Positions 1 through 10,925 of a DNA stretch of 64,000 nucleotides are shown piece after piece (positions within the stretch are counted from its first letter, which is position 1; the number at the start of each line of letters is the position of its first letter). The notes under the pieces were generated by a model. That model was not told where the DNA came from and did no database searches. It saw nothing but the letters and a program-made list of their open reading frames with translations. Source of the stretch: Aquilaria yunnanensis (Eukaryota; Streptophyta; Magnoliopsida; Malvales; Thymelaeaceae); the NCBI GenBank assembly GCA_039654915.1, contig CM077599.1, positions 18,354,501 through 18,418,500 of the forward strand, given 5' to 3'. A program made the position numbers and the translations under genes.

Positions 1-839
1 ATACTTTCTCATGCATTGTCATTTCAACCAAATGCTACCTTTGAACTGCTTGTTTGTGTTTTGTTTTTACCCATACTTCCATACATTAGATGCTACTTCG
101 CTTACATAGGAAATGCCACTTTTACTTCATGGACCACTGGGGGATTGAATCTGGACCACATTTAGGGTCTGATGTGATCATGTAAGACTTAAAAGGTCGA
201 TGATGTGAATGAAACGATAAAAGATGCATGAGGATGATAGCTGTTGTAGGTTGCCTTTCTGCTTCCTTCTTTCCTTAAAAGAGGGAAGGCATACTCATAG
301 TGCATGGAAAAGCTTAATTGACTGGACAAGAATTATTTATGCATAGAAAAATAATAAGCTTCACTTATAAGTTCTTTTCCTGGAATGTTTTGAAGTGCAA
401 GTGATGACAAAAATGTTGACCTAATATGAGCACCATAATCCTTAGGCACATAATCAATGCTCAGCATCTTTGTGACCTTCCAAAGTTCGCACTTTTGTTT
501 ATGAGTTTGAAAAGAAAACGGACACAATTTGTAGAGTGGAGAGCAAAGAGTTACAAATTGTAGTTGAAATGTCATTGAGGCATATGTTAGTGTCTTTGTT
601 GTCTTCCCCCCAGCTTGAAATCATGTCGCTTTGTAACTTGTATAAGTACCAATTGAGAGACTGAAATCCCCTGATGGCATCGCTGAACTTTCTTTGTAGC
701 CATTAAGTATATGTTGATAAAGTGTACTTTGGTCTATGGCCCTAAACTAATTATCAGTGAGATAGTTTTCTTCATTAACTATTAAGCCATCAATATTTGT
801 TATTATTATTTATCATTTGTTATTTGTTATTCCTCTCAG
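1..839 (+). other. Intron upstream of the first visible SYT exon
   Basis: No coding exon of the synaptotagmin-like gene is recognisable here. The stretch ends in a good acceptor (pyrimidines then CAG at 837-839), so it is best read as the 3' part of a long intron whose 5' exon, with the SMP-domain exons, lies outside the window. A decayed copy of the gene's last exon sits inside it near 121-205 and is listed separately. Confidence 0.6.
121..205 (+). pseudogene. Decayed copy of the terminal SYT exon
   Basis: This stretch resembles the last exon of the same gene (3427-3573). The core ACTGGGGGATTGAATCTGGA (136-155) differs from the exon's ACTGGGAGATTGAATTTGGA at two positions, and weaker similarity continues through the exon's stop region (GACTTAAA against GACTCTTAAA). 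One frame reads TTGGLNLDHI then a stop, against TQTGRLNLDLKW in the real exon. No splice acceptor or flanking exon is evident. It may be a partial duplication or the remnant of a tandem paralogue; chance similarity of a short stretch is not excluded. Confidence 0.4.
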
Positions 840-3573
840 TGACCTAGAATTGAAGCCTGTTGGAGTATTAGAAGTGAAGCTTATACAGGCAAGGGACTTG
901 ACAAATAAGGACATTGTTGGAAAATCTGATCCATTTGCTGTACTGTTTGTACGCCCTTTACCTAGTCGAACAAAAACAAGTAAAACAATTGTAAGTTGTT
1001 CCTCTTTTCCTGATTTTATTTAGACTGAAACTGGTAAGTCATCGTTACCATACGGCACCTTCATCCTCCACTACTTTGGGGATAGTGGCATGAAGTTCAT
1101 AATTTCAATCTATAATTCTCCCTTCATCCTGTAATACATGGCTCCATTCCAATTTTTTGTGTTCCAAAAGATGTGTCCTCTTCCTGATGTAGCCATCCCA
1201 TTACGTAAAGCCTCATGAATGCTTTTTGTAATTATGCTATTTAGTATGGGGCAACCTTGGAGAAACACGTATAATATGCTTATGCTTTTTTAAGCAAAAG
1301 GGACATATATTGTGGGATGGAGGGAGTACATTCGCTTTAGAGTTTTACCTGTAACATATATGGTTTTTGTGCCTCCAGAATAATGACCTGAATCCAATCT
1401 GGAATGAACACTATGATTTTATTGTCGAGGATACATCAACTCAACGCCTGGTGGTAAAAATATATGATGATGAAGGCATTCAGGCAGCCGAGTTAATTGG
1501 AAGTGCTCAAGTGCTGCTAAATGAACTTGAACCCTGTAAAGTGAAGGATTTCTGGTTGGATTTAGTGAAAGACTTGGAGACCCAAAGGGACAAGAAATAC
1601 AGAGGGAAGGTGAGAGTAGTCACTTATCCTATGTGTTTGTGCGGATATGTGTGTCTTACGTGTGTTCCTTTTTAATAGAGAAGCAAAAGCAGTCTTTTTT
1701 ACATCACTTAAAAAAAAAAGTTACCCCAATGGCCTTTGGTTATATGTTAGATACTATGGCCTGATAATTCAAGTGAGCTTAAATATTTTTTATTGATTTT
1801 CATGCAGAAGATAAATAACGTCACTCGTAACTAAAAGTTGAGCTGCCAATTCATGGGAAAATTGTTCATAGTTTTAGTTTAGTGCTTGACGTTTACTATT
1901 CTGGATATTGCCATGTTCTCTCTTTTTGAAGTGATTTGCTGTCAGCCCACAAACTTTTTCTTTCACTTTTGTGTAGGTGCATTTGGAGCTTCTCTACTAC
2001 CCCTTTGGGATGGAGAATGGTTTTGCTAGTCCCTTTGCCTCTAAATTTTCATTGACTACCTTGGAGAAGGTTCTTAAAAGCGGAAAAAATGGAACAGAAG
2101 CTATTGAAAATGAAAATGAATTTACACAAAAGAGAAAGGAGGTTATTGTAAGAGGGGTATTGTCTGTTACTGTAATTTCTGCTGAAGACTTGCCTGCCAC
2201 AGATTTGATAGGGAAGGCTGATCCATATGTTGTAGTCACGTTGAAAAAATCAGACGCAAAAAACAAAACTCGGGTAAGTTTGAGATGAAGTTTTCTGTTA
2301 TTTGAGTGCTTTGTCCTCGTTTTTATGCTTTTTATAGAATTTTCTTTTGCCACTAGATGCTGTTATAGTACTAAAGTTGTTCCAAATTTGTTAATATCTG
2401 GGTAGTGTGATCTTGATCCTGATGCGTGTGTGCTTTTATTTACTTGAGATATTTATTCCACTGCCTAAAAGAAGCTTTTTTCCTTGCTTCTCAGGTTGTT
2501 ACTGACAGCTTGAATCCTGTTTGGGATCAGACTTTTGACTTTGTTGTGGAAGATGGACTGCATGACATGCTAATTCTTGAAGTTTATGACCATGACACCT
2601 TCGGGAAGGTAGGTAATTTTCTGCTTGCCAGATATATTTATCTTTTCTTCTTCACAGAAATAGGGTTGAGATTTCACGCAATTCTTCTGGAATCAAAATC
2701 CTGACAGAGAGAATACTTGACATGTGGCCTTGGGCTGCTGAAGGCTTGCATTACATTATTTTCTAGGCTCAATTTGATGTTATTGAATCTAGAGAGAAAT
2801 GATAGGCAATTATTGTTGTCACCTTAAACTGCTTAACCCAAACTAATTGGGTAGTGATCCAAACTTCATAATGTTAATCAACGGGTGAGAACCATACTGG
2901 CATTATAAATTCGTGTACAGAAGTAGCAGCAAAGCAGCTAAAATTTTATGCCAGTTGCCCTTACATATACAATCCTCTCATGAGGAAATAGGAAGACGAA
3001 ATTTCAAGGTTGTTCTCATCCCGAGTTCTTTCCACTTTTCATGATGATGACGAAAGAAGATATTTAATTAACATGTTAATCTTTTTTTCTGTCCCATTTT
3101 GATTAGGAAATAAAAAATTAGCGTAGTGGTGGAGAGGTCAGAGTCATTTCATTACAAAGCGGGTGATGCATTTAACTAGGTCATTCTGCATACTTATTCT
3201 CCAATGTTATCTCATGGGTATCACGTTGAAATACCCTCACACATGTCAATATCAACACTTGGGCTGGTGACTCTTTCTGTGCATGGTTCAAGTAGAATAG
3301 CTTGGAATCAAATTCCTATGAGTTATCCCTTAAACGGAGTAGCCAATCAAATAATCAGTTTGCTTCCAACACGACCTGACCTGTGTTGGTGGCATTGTCC
3401 TAACTAAGATATCTATGAGCATGCAGGATTACATGGGTAGGTGCATTTTGACATTGACTCGGGTAATTTTGGATGGAGAATACAAAGACAGCTTACCACT
3501 CGAGGGAACCCAGACTGGGAGATTGAATTTGGACCTCAAGTGGACACCAGATCCAATTTATCGTGACTCTTAA
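840..3573 (+). CDS. SYT4/5: Extended-synaptotagmin-like protein, C-terminal C2A and C2B domains (5' end outside window)
   Basis: Five exons are supported by GT-AG junctions with consistent phases: 840-990, 1379-1609, 1977-2273, 2495-2608 and 3427-3573 (TAA). They encode two tandem C2 domains of the plant SYT4/SYT5 (NTMC2T2) type. C2A runs from DLELKPVGVLEV through NKDIVGKSDPF and IYDDEG. C2B runs from VIVRGVLSVTV through DLIGKADPYVVV, DSLNPVWDQTFDFVVE and VYDHDTFGKD, and the protein ends KWTPDPIYRDS. The aspartates of the C2B Ca2+-binding loops are present (ATDLIGKADP and DHDTFGKD). Family proteins are anchored in the ER by an N-terminal membrane segment, carry an SMP lipid-transfer domain, and tether membranes through C2-phospholipid contacts. 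The anchor and SMP exons are not in the window. The intron after exon 840-990 holds a Stowaway MITE. Confidence 0.9.
1118..1326. mobile_element. Stowaway-like MITE in an SYT intron
   Basis: The left end CTCCCTTCATCCTGTAATAC and the right end, read in reverse complement (CTCCCTCCATCCCACAATAT), form a terminal inverted repeat of the Stowaway (Tc1/mariner) CTCCCTCCRTCCC type. TA follows the right end; the left dinucleotide is TT, so the TA duplication is imperfect. About 209 bp, no coding capacity. Confidence 0.7.
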
Positions 3574-3951
3574 ATGATGCAGGTCCGATGGCTCTGAACT
3601 ACTGCCACAACTCGTTAGATGCTTGTAATGTGGTAGAATTGATGAGCTTATCCGAGTCTCAGCCATGAAATGAGACTTTTGGTGTATATAGATTCTTTGC
3701 TTTTCGATGTAGAATTGAGTAGCTGGGAAGCTGTATGTTTGTGTAATTGCAAGGGCAATGGGTATTAGGTTTTAAGTATTTACGTAAAGCTCAAGGTTTG
3801 TATCGATATTTGGTCATGGAGCGGTGAAGATTGCAGAGGGCGGATGCTTTTAGGTTCATACATGTATATCCTAGTTCTCTTTTTCATTTGTCTCGCAAAT
3901 TCTATCACAATGATCATATTAGTGTACCTTGTGCACATGCACTGAATTAAA
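3574..3951 (+). other. SYT 3' untranslated region and downstream flank
   Basis: Non-coding sequence after the TAA at 3571-3573. I see no further exon and no canonical AATAAA in a clear position, so the polyadenylation site is not defined. Confidence 0.5.
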
Positions 3952-4528
3952 TACCACAGTATGCCGCGTATAGTAAGTATATAGTATGCGGTATAAATGT
4001 TTTCACGTTTTGTTATTTTACTGTGCGGTATAATGCAGTATTTCACTGTATACTGCATATTGCGCACTTTTTATATATATTTTGTCAAAAAAATCACAGT
4101 ATACTGTAAATACCGCGTGGTATTAAATTTTTCGTGCCTATTTTTTTCATTTTACATAAATAATATCATAGATATATAAAAAATTAAAATATAAATAATA
4201 CATATATCATAAAATAAACATTTATTTTTATTTTTTTAGTTACTTTTCTTAATTAATATAATAATTTAATAGATGGTAGCAACTTAAAAGTCTCTATGGG
4301 CTTGAACAATATCCCTCAATTTGATTTCTGGTACATGCTAGCTCAACTAAATATCTTTTATCATATATATTTTATTTATATTTGACAATTTATTATGAGA
4401 AAAATTAGAATATATATAAAATGTGTAAAAATAAATTATTAAATAAATTATGTCATCTAAAAATAATATTCTAATATTTATTTTTTGCGGTAACGGTAAC
4501 GGTATGCGGCATGATATACCATGTGGTA
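3952..4528. repeat. AT-rich element with GCGGTA/TACCGC motifs, possible MITE
   Basis: The stretch starts TACCACAGTATGCCGCGTA. Its other end, in reverse complement, reads TACCACATGG and then CATGCCGCATACC, so the ends are loosely inverted. Motifs such as GCGGTATAA, GTATACTGC, ACCGCG and GCGGTAACGG recur on both strands near the ends, as subterminal motifs do in hAT-type elements. I found no convincing 8-bp target duplication, so the boundaries are tentative. Confidence 0.35.
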
Positions 4529-4579
4529 CACCTTAAAATTTTGGGGTGCCTTATGTCTAGCGGTAACAGTATTTAACAC

Positions 4580-6053
4580 TGTTGAATTTGTTCCATTCAT
4601 GGCTCACATTTATTTGATTTTGATAATAACAAAACATATTTGTTTTATGTGTTTCAAAGCTTTACCTAAAGATTTATACATTGGTCTTTTATTGATAAAG
4701 TTTTGATCTTTGGAAGGAAAATTATTTCATAAGTATATTTGAAGTATTTATGTTGATTCAAGCATTGCTTGTGAAGGAAGAAATCATTTTGGAGAAAAAT
4801 TCATTGAAGTTTGAAAGTTTGGAAGTAAGAAAATCTTGGAACTGTATTTTCAACCGGGTGAAATTGGAGTCACTTCTCGAACCCGAGACAATTTTATCTT
4901 TGGACAAGAAAATCATTCGAGTGAAATGTTTTCAATCGGGTGAAACTGGAGTCAGTTTTCGAACCTGAGAGAATTTTATCTCTGGACAAGAAAATCATTC
5001 GAGTGAAATATTTTCAACCGGGTGAAACTGAAGTCAGTTTTTGAACCCGAGAGAATTTTATTTTTGGACAAGAAAATCATTCGAGTGAAATTTTTTCAAC
5101 CGGGTGAAACTGGACTCAATTTTCAAACCTGAGAGCATTTTATTTCTGGACAAGAAAATCATTCGAATGAAAAATTTTCAACCGGGTAAAACTTGGATTC
5201 CAGACCTACGCGCGAGTTTCCGGTTCGAAAAATCTTTGAAAAATAAACATAAATTCATGCCACGTCAGATTTTCACATATATAAAGTGCTGACAGCTCAT
5301 TAATTACAAATATAGCCGTTGGAAGTCAAACGTTGAATTTCGTTATCAGACAGAATTTTCAACCGGGTGAAACTGGGCGACAGACGCAAAAATCTGTCAA
5401 ATTTGACAGCAACGGTCACCTGCTTTCTTGGAGACATTTCTGACCTTTCCAACGGTTCTTCAGCGTCTCTTTGGCCCCCAAATGAGCATAAATACATGGA
5501 GAAACACCTTTGAGATAACTTTTGGCCATTAGAAGTGAAGATTCATCATCAAATACTCATCAAAGTGTTCATCATTTGAGAAAAGAGCCAAGAGTTGTGC
5601 TTTCACTTGTATATCTAGCTTGAGTGCTATTGTGTGAGCTTGTGAGTTTGTAAAACATTTCAAGTCTTAGAATCTCTTGAGTGTAGAGTGGTTTCTAGTG
5701 AGCATTGAAGAAAACTATGGAATGGTTTCTAGTGAGTTTTGGAGAAAACTAAAGATTGGTTGAGTGTGAACCTTGAAGAAAACACCATTGTAATCTTGAT
5801 CAAGAGATAGTAGAGGAATTTTCAAGTGGGCAAACTTGAGAAGAGGACGTAGACTCCAGTTGGTGGAATTTAACCTCTATAAATCCTGGTGCATTCTTTT
5901 CTTTATCTCCTTTATTTACTTGCTGTATTTGTGATTAACATTACTTGATTTGTTGTTGATTTTTGGTTAAGTAAATTTAGTTGCAAATTTTGATTTTGCT
6001 AAAGTTTTTAATACAACTAATTCACCCCCCTTTTGGTTGCACTTGGGCCAACA
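4580..6053 (+). repeat. 5' LTR of the gag-only Copia element
   Basis: 1474 bp, beginning TGTTGAATTTGTTCCATTCA and ending GGGCCAACA. It contains four complete 82-bp tandem repeats that the 3' LTR keeps only in part, and a duplicated segment around 5690-5760 (TGGTTTCTAGTGAG twice) that is single in the 3' LTR. Confidence 0.92.
4851..5196 (+). repeat. 82-bp tandem repeat array in the 5' LTR
   Basis: Units begin CAACCGGGTGAAA or a variant at 4851, 4933, 5015, 5097 and 5179, an exact 82-bp period; the fifth is partial. Each unit includes GGACAAGAAAATCATTCGA. In the 3' LTR the unit starts are 11197, 11217, 11323, 11405 and 11487, so that array has been rearranged by an internal deletion and a partial duplication. 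Arrays of this kind in the U3 region often act as enhancers; that role is inferred here. Confidence 0.9.
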
Positions 6054-6055
6054 AT

Positions 6056-6067
6056 TGGTATCAGAGC
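6056..6067 (+). promoter_or_regulatory. Primer binding site (tRNA-iMet type)
   Basis: TGGTATCAGAGC lies two bases after the 5' LTR and matches the usual plant Copia primer site complementary to the 3' end of initiator tRNA-Met. Confidence 0.9.
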
Positions 6068-6639
6068 TTAGTGATTTTTGTTTTCAAAACCTTGCGGTTT
6101 CAAAAAAAAAAAGATCCATGGCAACCACTAGTTTTATGCATCTTGAGGGACAAAGCACATCCAGGCCACCATTGTTTGATTCTACAAATTTTAATTGGTG
6201 GAAAACTAGGATGGAGATTCATATTAAAGCTATTGATTATGCTTTATGGAGAATTATCAAAGATGGTCCTAATATTCCTTTAAAAGTAGTTGATGGTAAA
6301 CAAGTACCAAAAGATTCAAAAGAATTTAAATTGGAGGATGATGCTATGTGCACTATGAATGCTAGAGCTATGAATATTATATATTGTGCACTAACCCCCG
6401 ATGTGTTCAATTTAGTCTCTTCTTGTAATGATGCTAGAGAAATATGGATGTAGCAACGTGTTTTTTTGGAGTCGCCACTAATCAGTTTTCCTAGGTCGAT
6501 TGGGATACCTTAAAATGGTCTACGATAGTTCGAGGGGTTCGGGAGTACGGTTACGCTAAAATAACTTTATTCTAGCGCCCAAAATTGGTACCTTAATTTG
6601 ATTTTAATTTTATTTTGCTTGCTTTAAATAATTTCAGTT

Positions 6640-6905
6640 AATATCCAAACCATGAATTCTAACCGAACCACCCGGATATGGACTTCTAAACCTTCCTATT
6701 TGATTTTATTTGATTTTATAAAATTTTGATATTTCCAAACCATAGATCCTATCGGATCATCCGGATGTGGAACCTAAAAACTTAACCTATCCTTATTTAT
6801 CTTTATTTATCTTTTAAATATTTTAGTTGATTTTAGTTGATTATCAATTCAAACCATGGATCCTAATCGAACCACCCGGATATGGATCTTAAAATTTACT
6901 ATCGT
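6640..6905 (+). repeat. Three degenerate tandem units in the solo LTR
   Basis: Three units of roughly 95-100 bp each carry CAAACCAT, then a short segment, then CCACCCGGATATGGA or a variant (near 6647, 6737 and 6850). They are separated by TTTATTTGATTTTA-type AT-rich spacers. Confidence 0.7.
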
Positions 6906-7224
6906 CATAAATTCATCATAGGGTTTTGTCGGACCCATGCGGTATAAAATTTCCTAAGTGTGATTTTCTTAGATGCATTATGTAAATCAAAATAAAAATA
7001 AGATGAAAGCTATTCTAAGAAAACTTAAAAGGAAATAAAAGAAAACAAAGAGATAAAATAAATATAAATAAATATCCTAAGTTACATCCTTATGTGAATT
7101 TAATGGTTAATTCTAATGCGTGGTTAAACAAAGCAAAGAAAGAAAGAAACAAAAGGAAAATAAAGAAATAAACTTGCTGTCAGTGACTAATCTGCAACAA
7201 AACAGGAAGTTAGTGACTTATGGG

Positions 7225-7896
7225 TAGGGGTGTAAACGAACAGAACGTTTGGTGAACCGTTCGGTAAGAGTTCATTTATGTTTGTTTATTTAGTTAAAAG
7301 AACGAACACGAACAAAATTTTCTGTTCGATTAGTTAAACGAACGAACACGAACAAGGTCTCGTTCGTTCATGTACATTCATGAACCGTTCGGTTATTGTT
7401 CGTTTATGTTCATTTATTTATTTGTTCATTTATATTAATTTATTTTTTATTTATATATTAGCTGTATATTTATTATTATATATATTTTATAGATCATGCA
7501 TTTTTATTAGTGTCTACCAACTCCACTCATGTGATTATTCTCCAATCTTTCCCAAATTAATATATTTTTTTTTTCCTAAACATAATTAGTCATTTTTCTC
7601 ATAGCGTGAACTTGTTATAGCACCAAGTTGAGCTCCATTGCTATAACTCATAATCTTTCTTATCGTCGCCTATTGCCTTGTTGGTCATTGTTAGACTCGC
7701 TCCAATTTAGATTGGTGGTAGTTATCAGGTTTAATTGTTCGTGTTCGTGTTCGTTTATTAATAAATGAATGAACACGAACAGAGAAGTTGCGTTCGTTTA
7801 TTGTTCGTGTTCGTGTCGTGTTCGTGTTCGTTTAAAGTTAAACGAACGAACACGAACATGACTTGTTCGTGTTCATTCGGTTCATTTACAGCCCTA
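7225..7896. mobile_element. Non-autonomous hAT element nested in the solo LTR
   Basis: Perfect 8-bp target duplication CTTATGGG (7217-7224 and 7897-7904). The left end TAGGGGTGTAAACGAACAG matches the reverse complement of the right end TAGGGCTGTAAATGAACCG at all but three positions. Both subterminal regions carry dense GTTCGT/ACGAAC arrays, including repeated CGAACACGAAC, of the kind hAT transposases bind. The 672 bp hold an AT-rich core and no transposase. Confidence 0.93.
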
Positions 7897-7989
7897 CTTA
7901 TGGGAATGAAACAGAAAATCAGAAGGGCTAAACATGGGTTTTACCGAAAAGTGAAGGGTGTTGGGTCGGATCTGGGTTCTGAAATGGGT

Positions 7990-8300
7990 CGCGATACGGA
8001 TCTGATTCTCCGTTCAGCAGCGTAACGGAGGAGACGGTGGAGCGGCGGGAGCAGGGGAGGATGGCGACGGCGACGGAGGCTTGGTGCGTCGGCGGTTGGA
8101 GCGAAACCGCGAAGAGAGAGAGGGCTGGGGCGGCGACGGCGAGCGACCGGACGGAAGGCGAAGCTGGAGCGGCGACGGCGGGCGATGCTGGAGGCGACGG
8201 TGGCTGGAGATTGCGTGGCTAGCGGCGGCTGGAAGCTGAAGACGTCAGGAGGGGGTTGCGAACCGTCGGGGAAGAAGGAGCAGGGGTGACGGCAGTCTTA
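7990..8300 (+). other. GC-rich block inside the solo LTR
   Basis: A purine-rich, GC-rich stretch dominated by GGAGGCGACGG-like triplets, in sharp contrast to its AT-rich surroundings. It gives short open frames of low-complexity Gly/Ala/Glu/Arg composition that I do not regard as genes. It may be LTR regulatory sequence. Confidence 0.5.
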
Positions 8301-10330
8301 GGTAAAAACTATGGCTTTCTGGGCAGAAGGAGCGAAGAATCAGGGGTTTAGAGCTGCAGTTTTCTCTTTTTACGAGACTAGGAGCTTGGTTCGTTTCTTC
8401 TCTCGAAATCTAAGCCATATTTATATTAGTGTGGGCTTAAAAAGTGATTAATACTGCTTTTTAGAGTTTAAAATCCATCCAAATCAAATTTGAAGAAGTT
8501 TGGTTTAATTAGGATATAATCTGCAAAAATTATTAGTTTCAGTCCAATAAAGCTTTCAATCTGCCTATTTGACCCAAAACTTTCAGGAACTGTCAGATTA
8601 GCCCAAAACTCTGCAAAAACCCCAGATTTTTCCTGAAATACCATAAAATCGCCAGATTTGGCTCAAACTCTCTAAAATTGACAGATCTGCCCCAAACCTT
8701 TGAATTTTGCTCAAAACTTTCTGAAAATCGTCCGTTTTCTCCCAAACTTTTTTATTTTTGCCCAAATTGACCCCACAAGATTTTTAAGACTCCAAATTAG
8801 TGCCTAACTAAATTAATTCCTATCTCTACCTTAAATGATCCAAAAAAATCAAAAATTACCTAAAAAGATTAAAATGCCCCTATAAAAAATCAAAATGCTC
8901 CTAAACTAATTTTCTTAACCTAAAACTTAGACAAAAGTCAATGCCTGGAAAAAATTGGGTGTTAACAATGGAACAAGTTGTTAGTGACATATGAAGGAAC
9001 TTCACAAGTCAAGGACACCAAGATGCATATGCTAGTTAGAGCATATGAACTTTTCACCATAGAGCCAAGAGAGAGCATTCAAGATATGTTCAAAAGGTTC
9101 AATAAAATTCTTACACCACTCAAGTTACTTGGAAAGGAATATACAAATGAAGAGTTGGTGAGAAAAATCTTGTGGAGCTTGCCTTCTTCGTGGAAAAGTA
9201 TTGTTGAAGCTATTAATGAATGTGGAAGCATCAAGACCATGCACATTGATGAGCTATTTGAGAAATTATTGACATATGAGATGAAGGGGCAAGGGGAAGA
9301 AAGACTCAACAACAAGAACAAGTTAATAGCCTTCAAAGTTAAAGAAGATGATTCATCTTCATCTTCTTCAAATGAAGATGATTCGGATGATGTAGCAATC
9401 TTGACCAAGAAGTTCAAGAAAATTCTCAAGAGGTCGAAGAATAAGGGTTCTAGAGGTAAAAAGAATGAGATCACTTGTTACAAGTGTAAGGAGCTTGGAC
9501 ATCTACAATTTGATTGTCCATTGAACAAGCCAAAGAAGCACAAAAATCACAAGAGAGGAAAGAAGAAACTTATAGCTATGGCGGCTTGGAGTGATAGTTG
9601 CTCATCATATAGTGAAAGCTTATCATCATCAAATGACACAAGTGATCAAGCTAATCTTTGCTTGATGATTGAAGAAGATGAAGTCTCTTCAAATCAAATC
9701 TACCCTAACTTATGTCTCATGGCAAAAGAAGAAAATGAGGTAACAAGTACTTATTCTAGTAACACATCATCATCCTCATCATGCTCATCTAGTCTTTCAT
9801 ATGAAGAATTATTAAATGCATTTCATGAGTTTTTCAAAAATTTAAAAAGACTTGTCAAAATAGTTGATGAATTGAAGGTTGTAAATGCTTCTTTAACAAA
9901 AGAAATAGATGACTTAAAGAAGGAGAACTTAGATATTAGTTTATTCTTAAGACAAGAAATAGATGAATTAAAAAAGGATAAACTTGATCTTACCCAATCT
10001 TTGTCTAAATTTGTTAAAGCTAAAGAAAACCTTGATTTGTTACTTGGTGCTAAAAAAGGAGTTTATGAAAAAGTGGGAATAGGTTTTAATCCCTTGATGA
10101 ATGAAAGAAAATTTGGGAATAGATTTGTTGATGCATTTACATCCTCATATAGTTCACTTGTAATATGTCATGCTTGTGGTAGAAAAGATCATTATTCTTA
10201 TGAATGTATGGTTAGAAAAGGAAAAGTTCCTTTGGGATATAAATTAGTATGGGTTTCTAAAGGAACCAACATTGTTGGAGCTAACTCTCATGGACCCAAA
10301 GAGATTTGTGTACCTAAGATCAAAATTTGA

Positions 10331-10911
10331 GATTTGTTGTAGGATGCTAGAGTATGTAGCAAAAATTAGAAGCATACACATGAAGCTCTATGCACCAAGA
10401 AATTAGGGGTTTGAAGTTCAATGGCAAATGCTTGAGACAAAGTTCATTTGTGGTAACATTGTTTATTTTTATTAGTTAATGGTGACTATTGATACATTGT
10501 GTTATTTGATTTTGATATGTTGTTTGATGAGTATATATGAGTTATTCATTGTTCTTAGAAGATATATGACATGTTAGATATTACCATGATCATTGTGAAT
10601 TTGTTCCAATATTTTTGATGATATGATCTTATATTAATAATGTTGTTATCTTATTAGTTGATACTTGGCTATTTTGTTGATTTAGAAAGGGGAAGAAATT
10701 TTTTATATGCTTTGATTAAGGGGGAGCTTATTGCATGTTGTAATATTAAGAATTTATCATAATTTGTTTTGATGATCTATATATATTTTTTTATTATGAC
10801 AAAAAGGGAGAGAGATAAAATTGAAGAATATTTAATAAATGGAGATAATCATTATTCATACTTGTTGCTTAGATATTATATATGTTTTTAAAAGGTTGTT
10901 TTGTCATCATC
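10331..10911 (+). other. Non-coding remainder of the Copia internal region
   Basis: AT-rich sequence between the gag stop and the polypurine tract. Pol is absent here. The GACAAAAAGGGAGAGA and CATCATCAAAAAAGG stretches are those normally found at the 3' end of SIRE-type elements, which implies that pol was removed internally. Confidence 0.7.
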
Positions 10912-10925
10912 AAAAAAGGGGAGAT
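10912..10925 (+). promoter_or_regulatory. Polypurine tract
   Basis: AAAAAAGGGGAGAT ends immediately before the TG of the 3' LTR, in the position of the plus-strand primer. Confidence 0.85.

Larger units (their letters stand above)
6449..8967 (+). mobile_element. Solo LTR inserted in the Copia gag
   Basis: The insert begins TGTAGCAACGTG and ends GGGTGTTAACA (TG...CA) and is flanked by the perfect duplication ATGGA (6444-6448 and 8968-8972). It has no primer site, polypurine tract or gene, so it is read as a solo LTR left by LTR-LTR recombination. The GGAGTCGCCACTAA motif near its start is common in LTRs of large plant Gypsy (Tat/Ogre-type) elements; that family assignment is from memory and tentative. 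It contains a degenerate tandem repeat, a hAT element and a GC-rich purine-biased block at 7990-8300. Confidence 0.88.
6118..10330 (+). pseudogene. Copia gag, interrupted by a solo LTR
   Basis: The N-terminal part runs from ATG 6118 to 6448 and the C-terminal part from 8973 to 10330. Between them are the solo LTR and one copy of its ATGGA target duplication. Across the insertion the frame is preserved, so gag was open when it was hit. In the current sequence the first part meets a stop just inside the insert. Domains in order: a UBN2/retrotransposon-gag domain spanning the break; a Ser/Asp/Glu-rich stretch; a first zinc knuckle CYKCKELGHLQFDC (CX2CX4HX4C); a Ser-rich spacer; a coiled coil rich in DELK/DDLKKE; a second knuckle CHACGRKDHYSYEC; and a C-terminus ending GPKEICVPKIKI, like SIRE gags. 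The reassembled length would be about 562 residues. Gag packages element RNA into particles. Confidence 0.85.

Noticed and set aside
4851..5196. Regular repeat array that could be mistaken for CRISPR
   Set aside because: The 82-bp units are contiguous without unique spacers and lie inside an LTR of a plant retrotransposon.
8037..8222. Gly/Ala/Glu-rich open frame in the solo LTR
   Set aside because: It is simple-sequence GC-rich DNA inside an LTR, not a gene.
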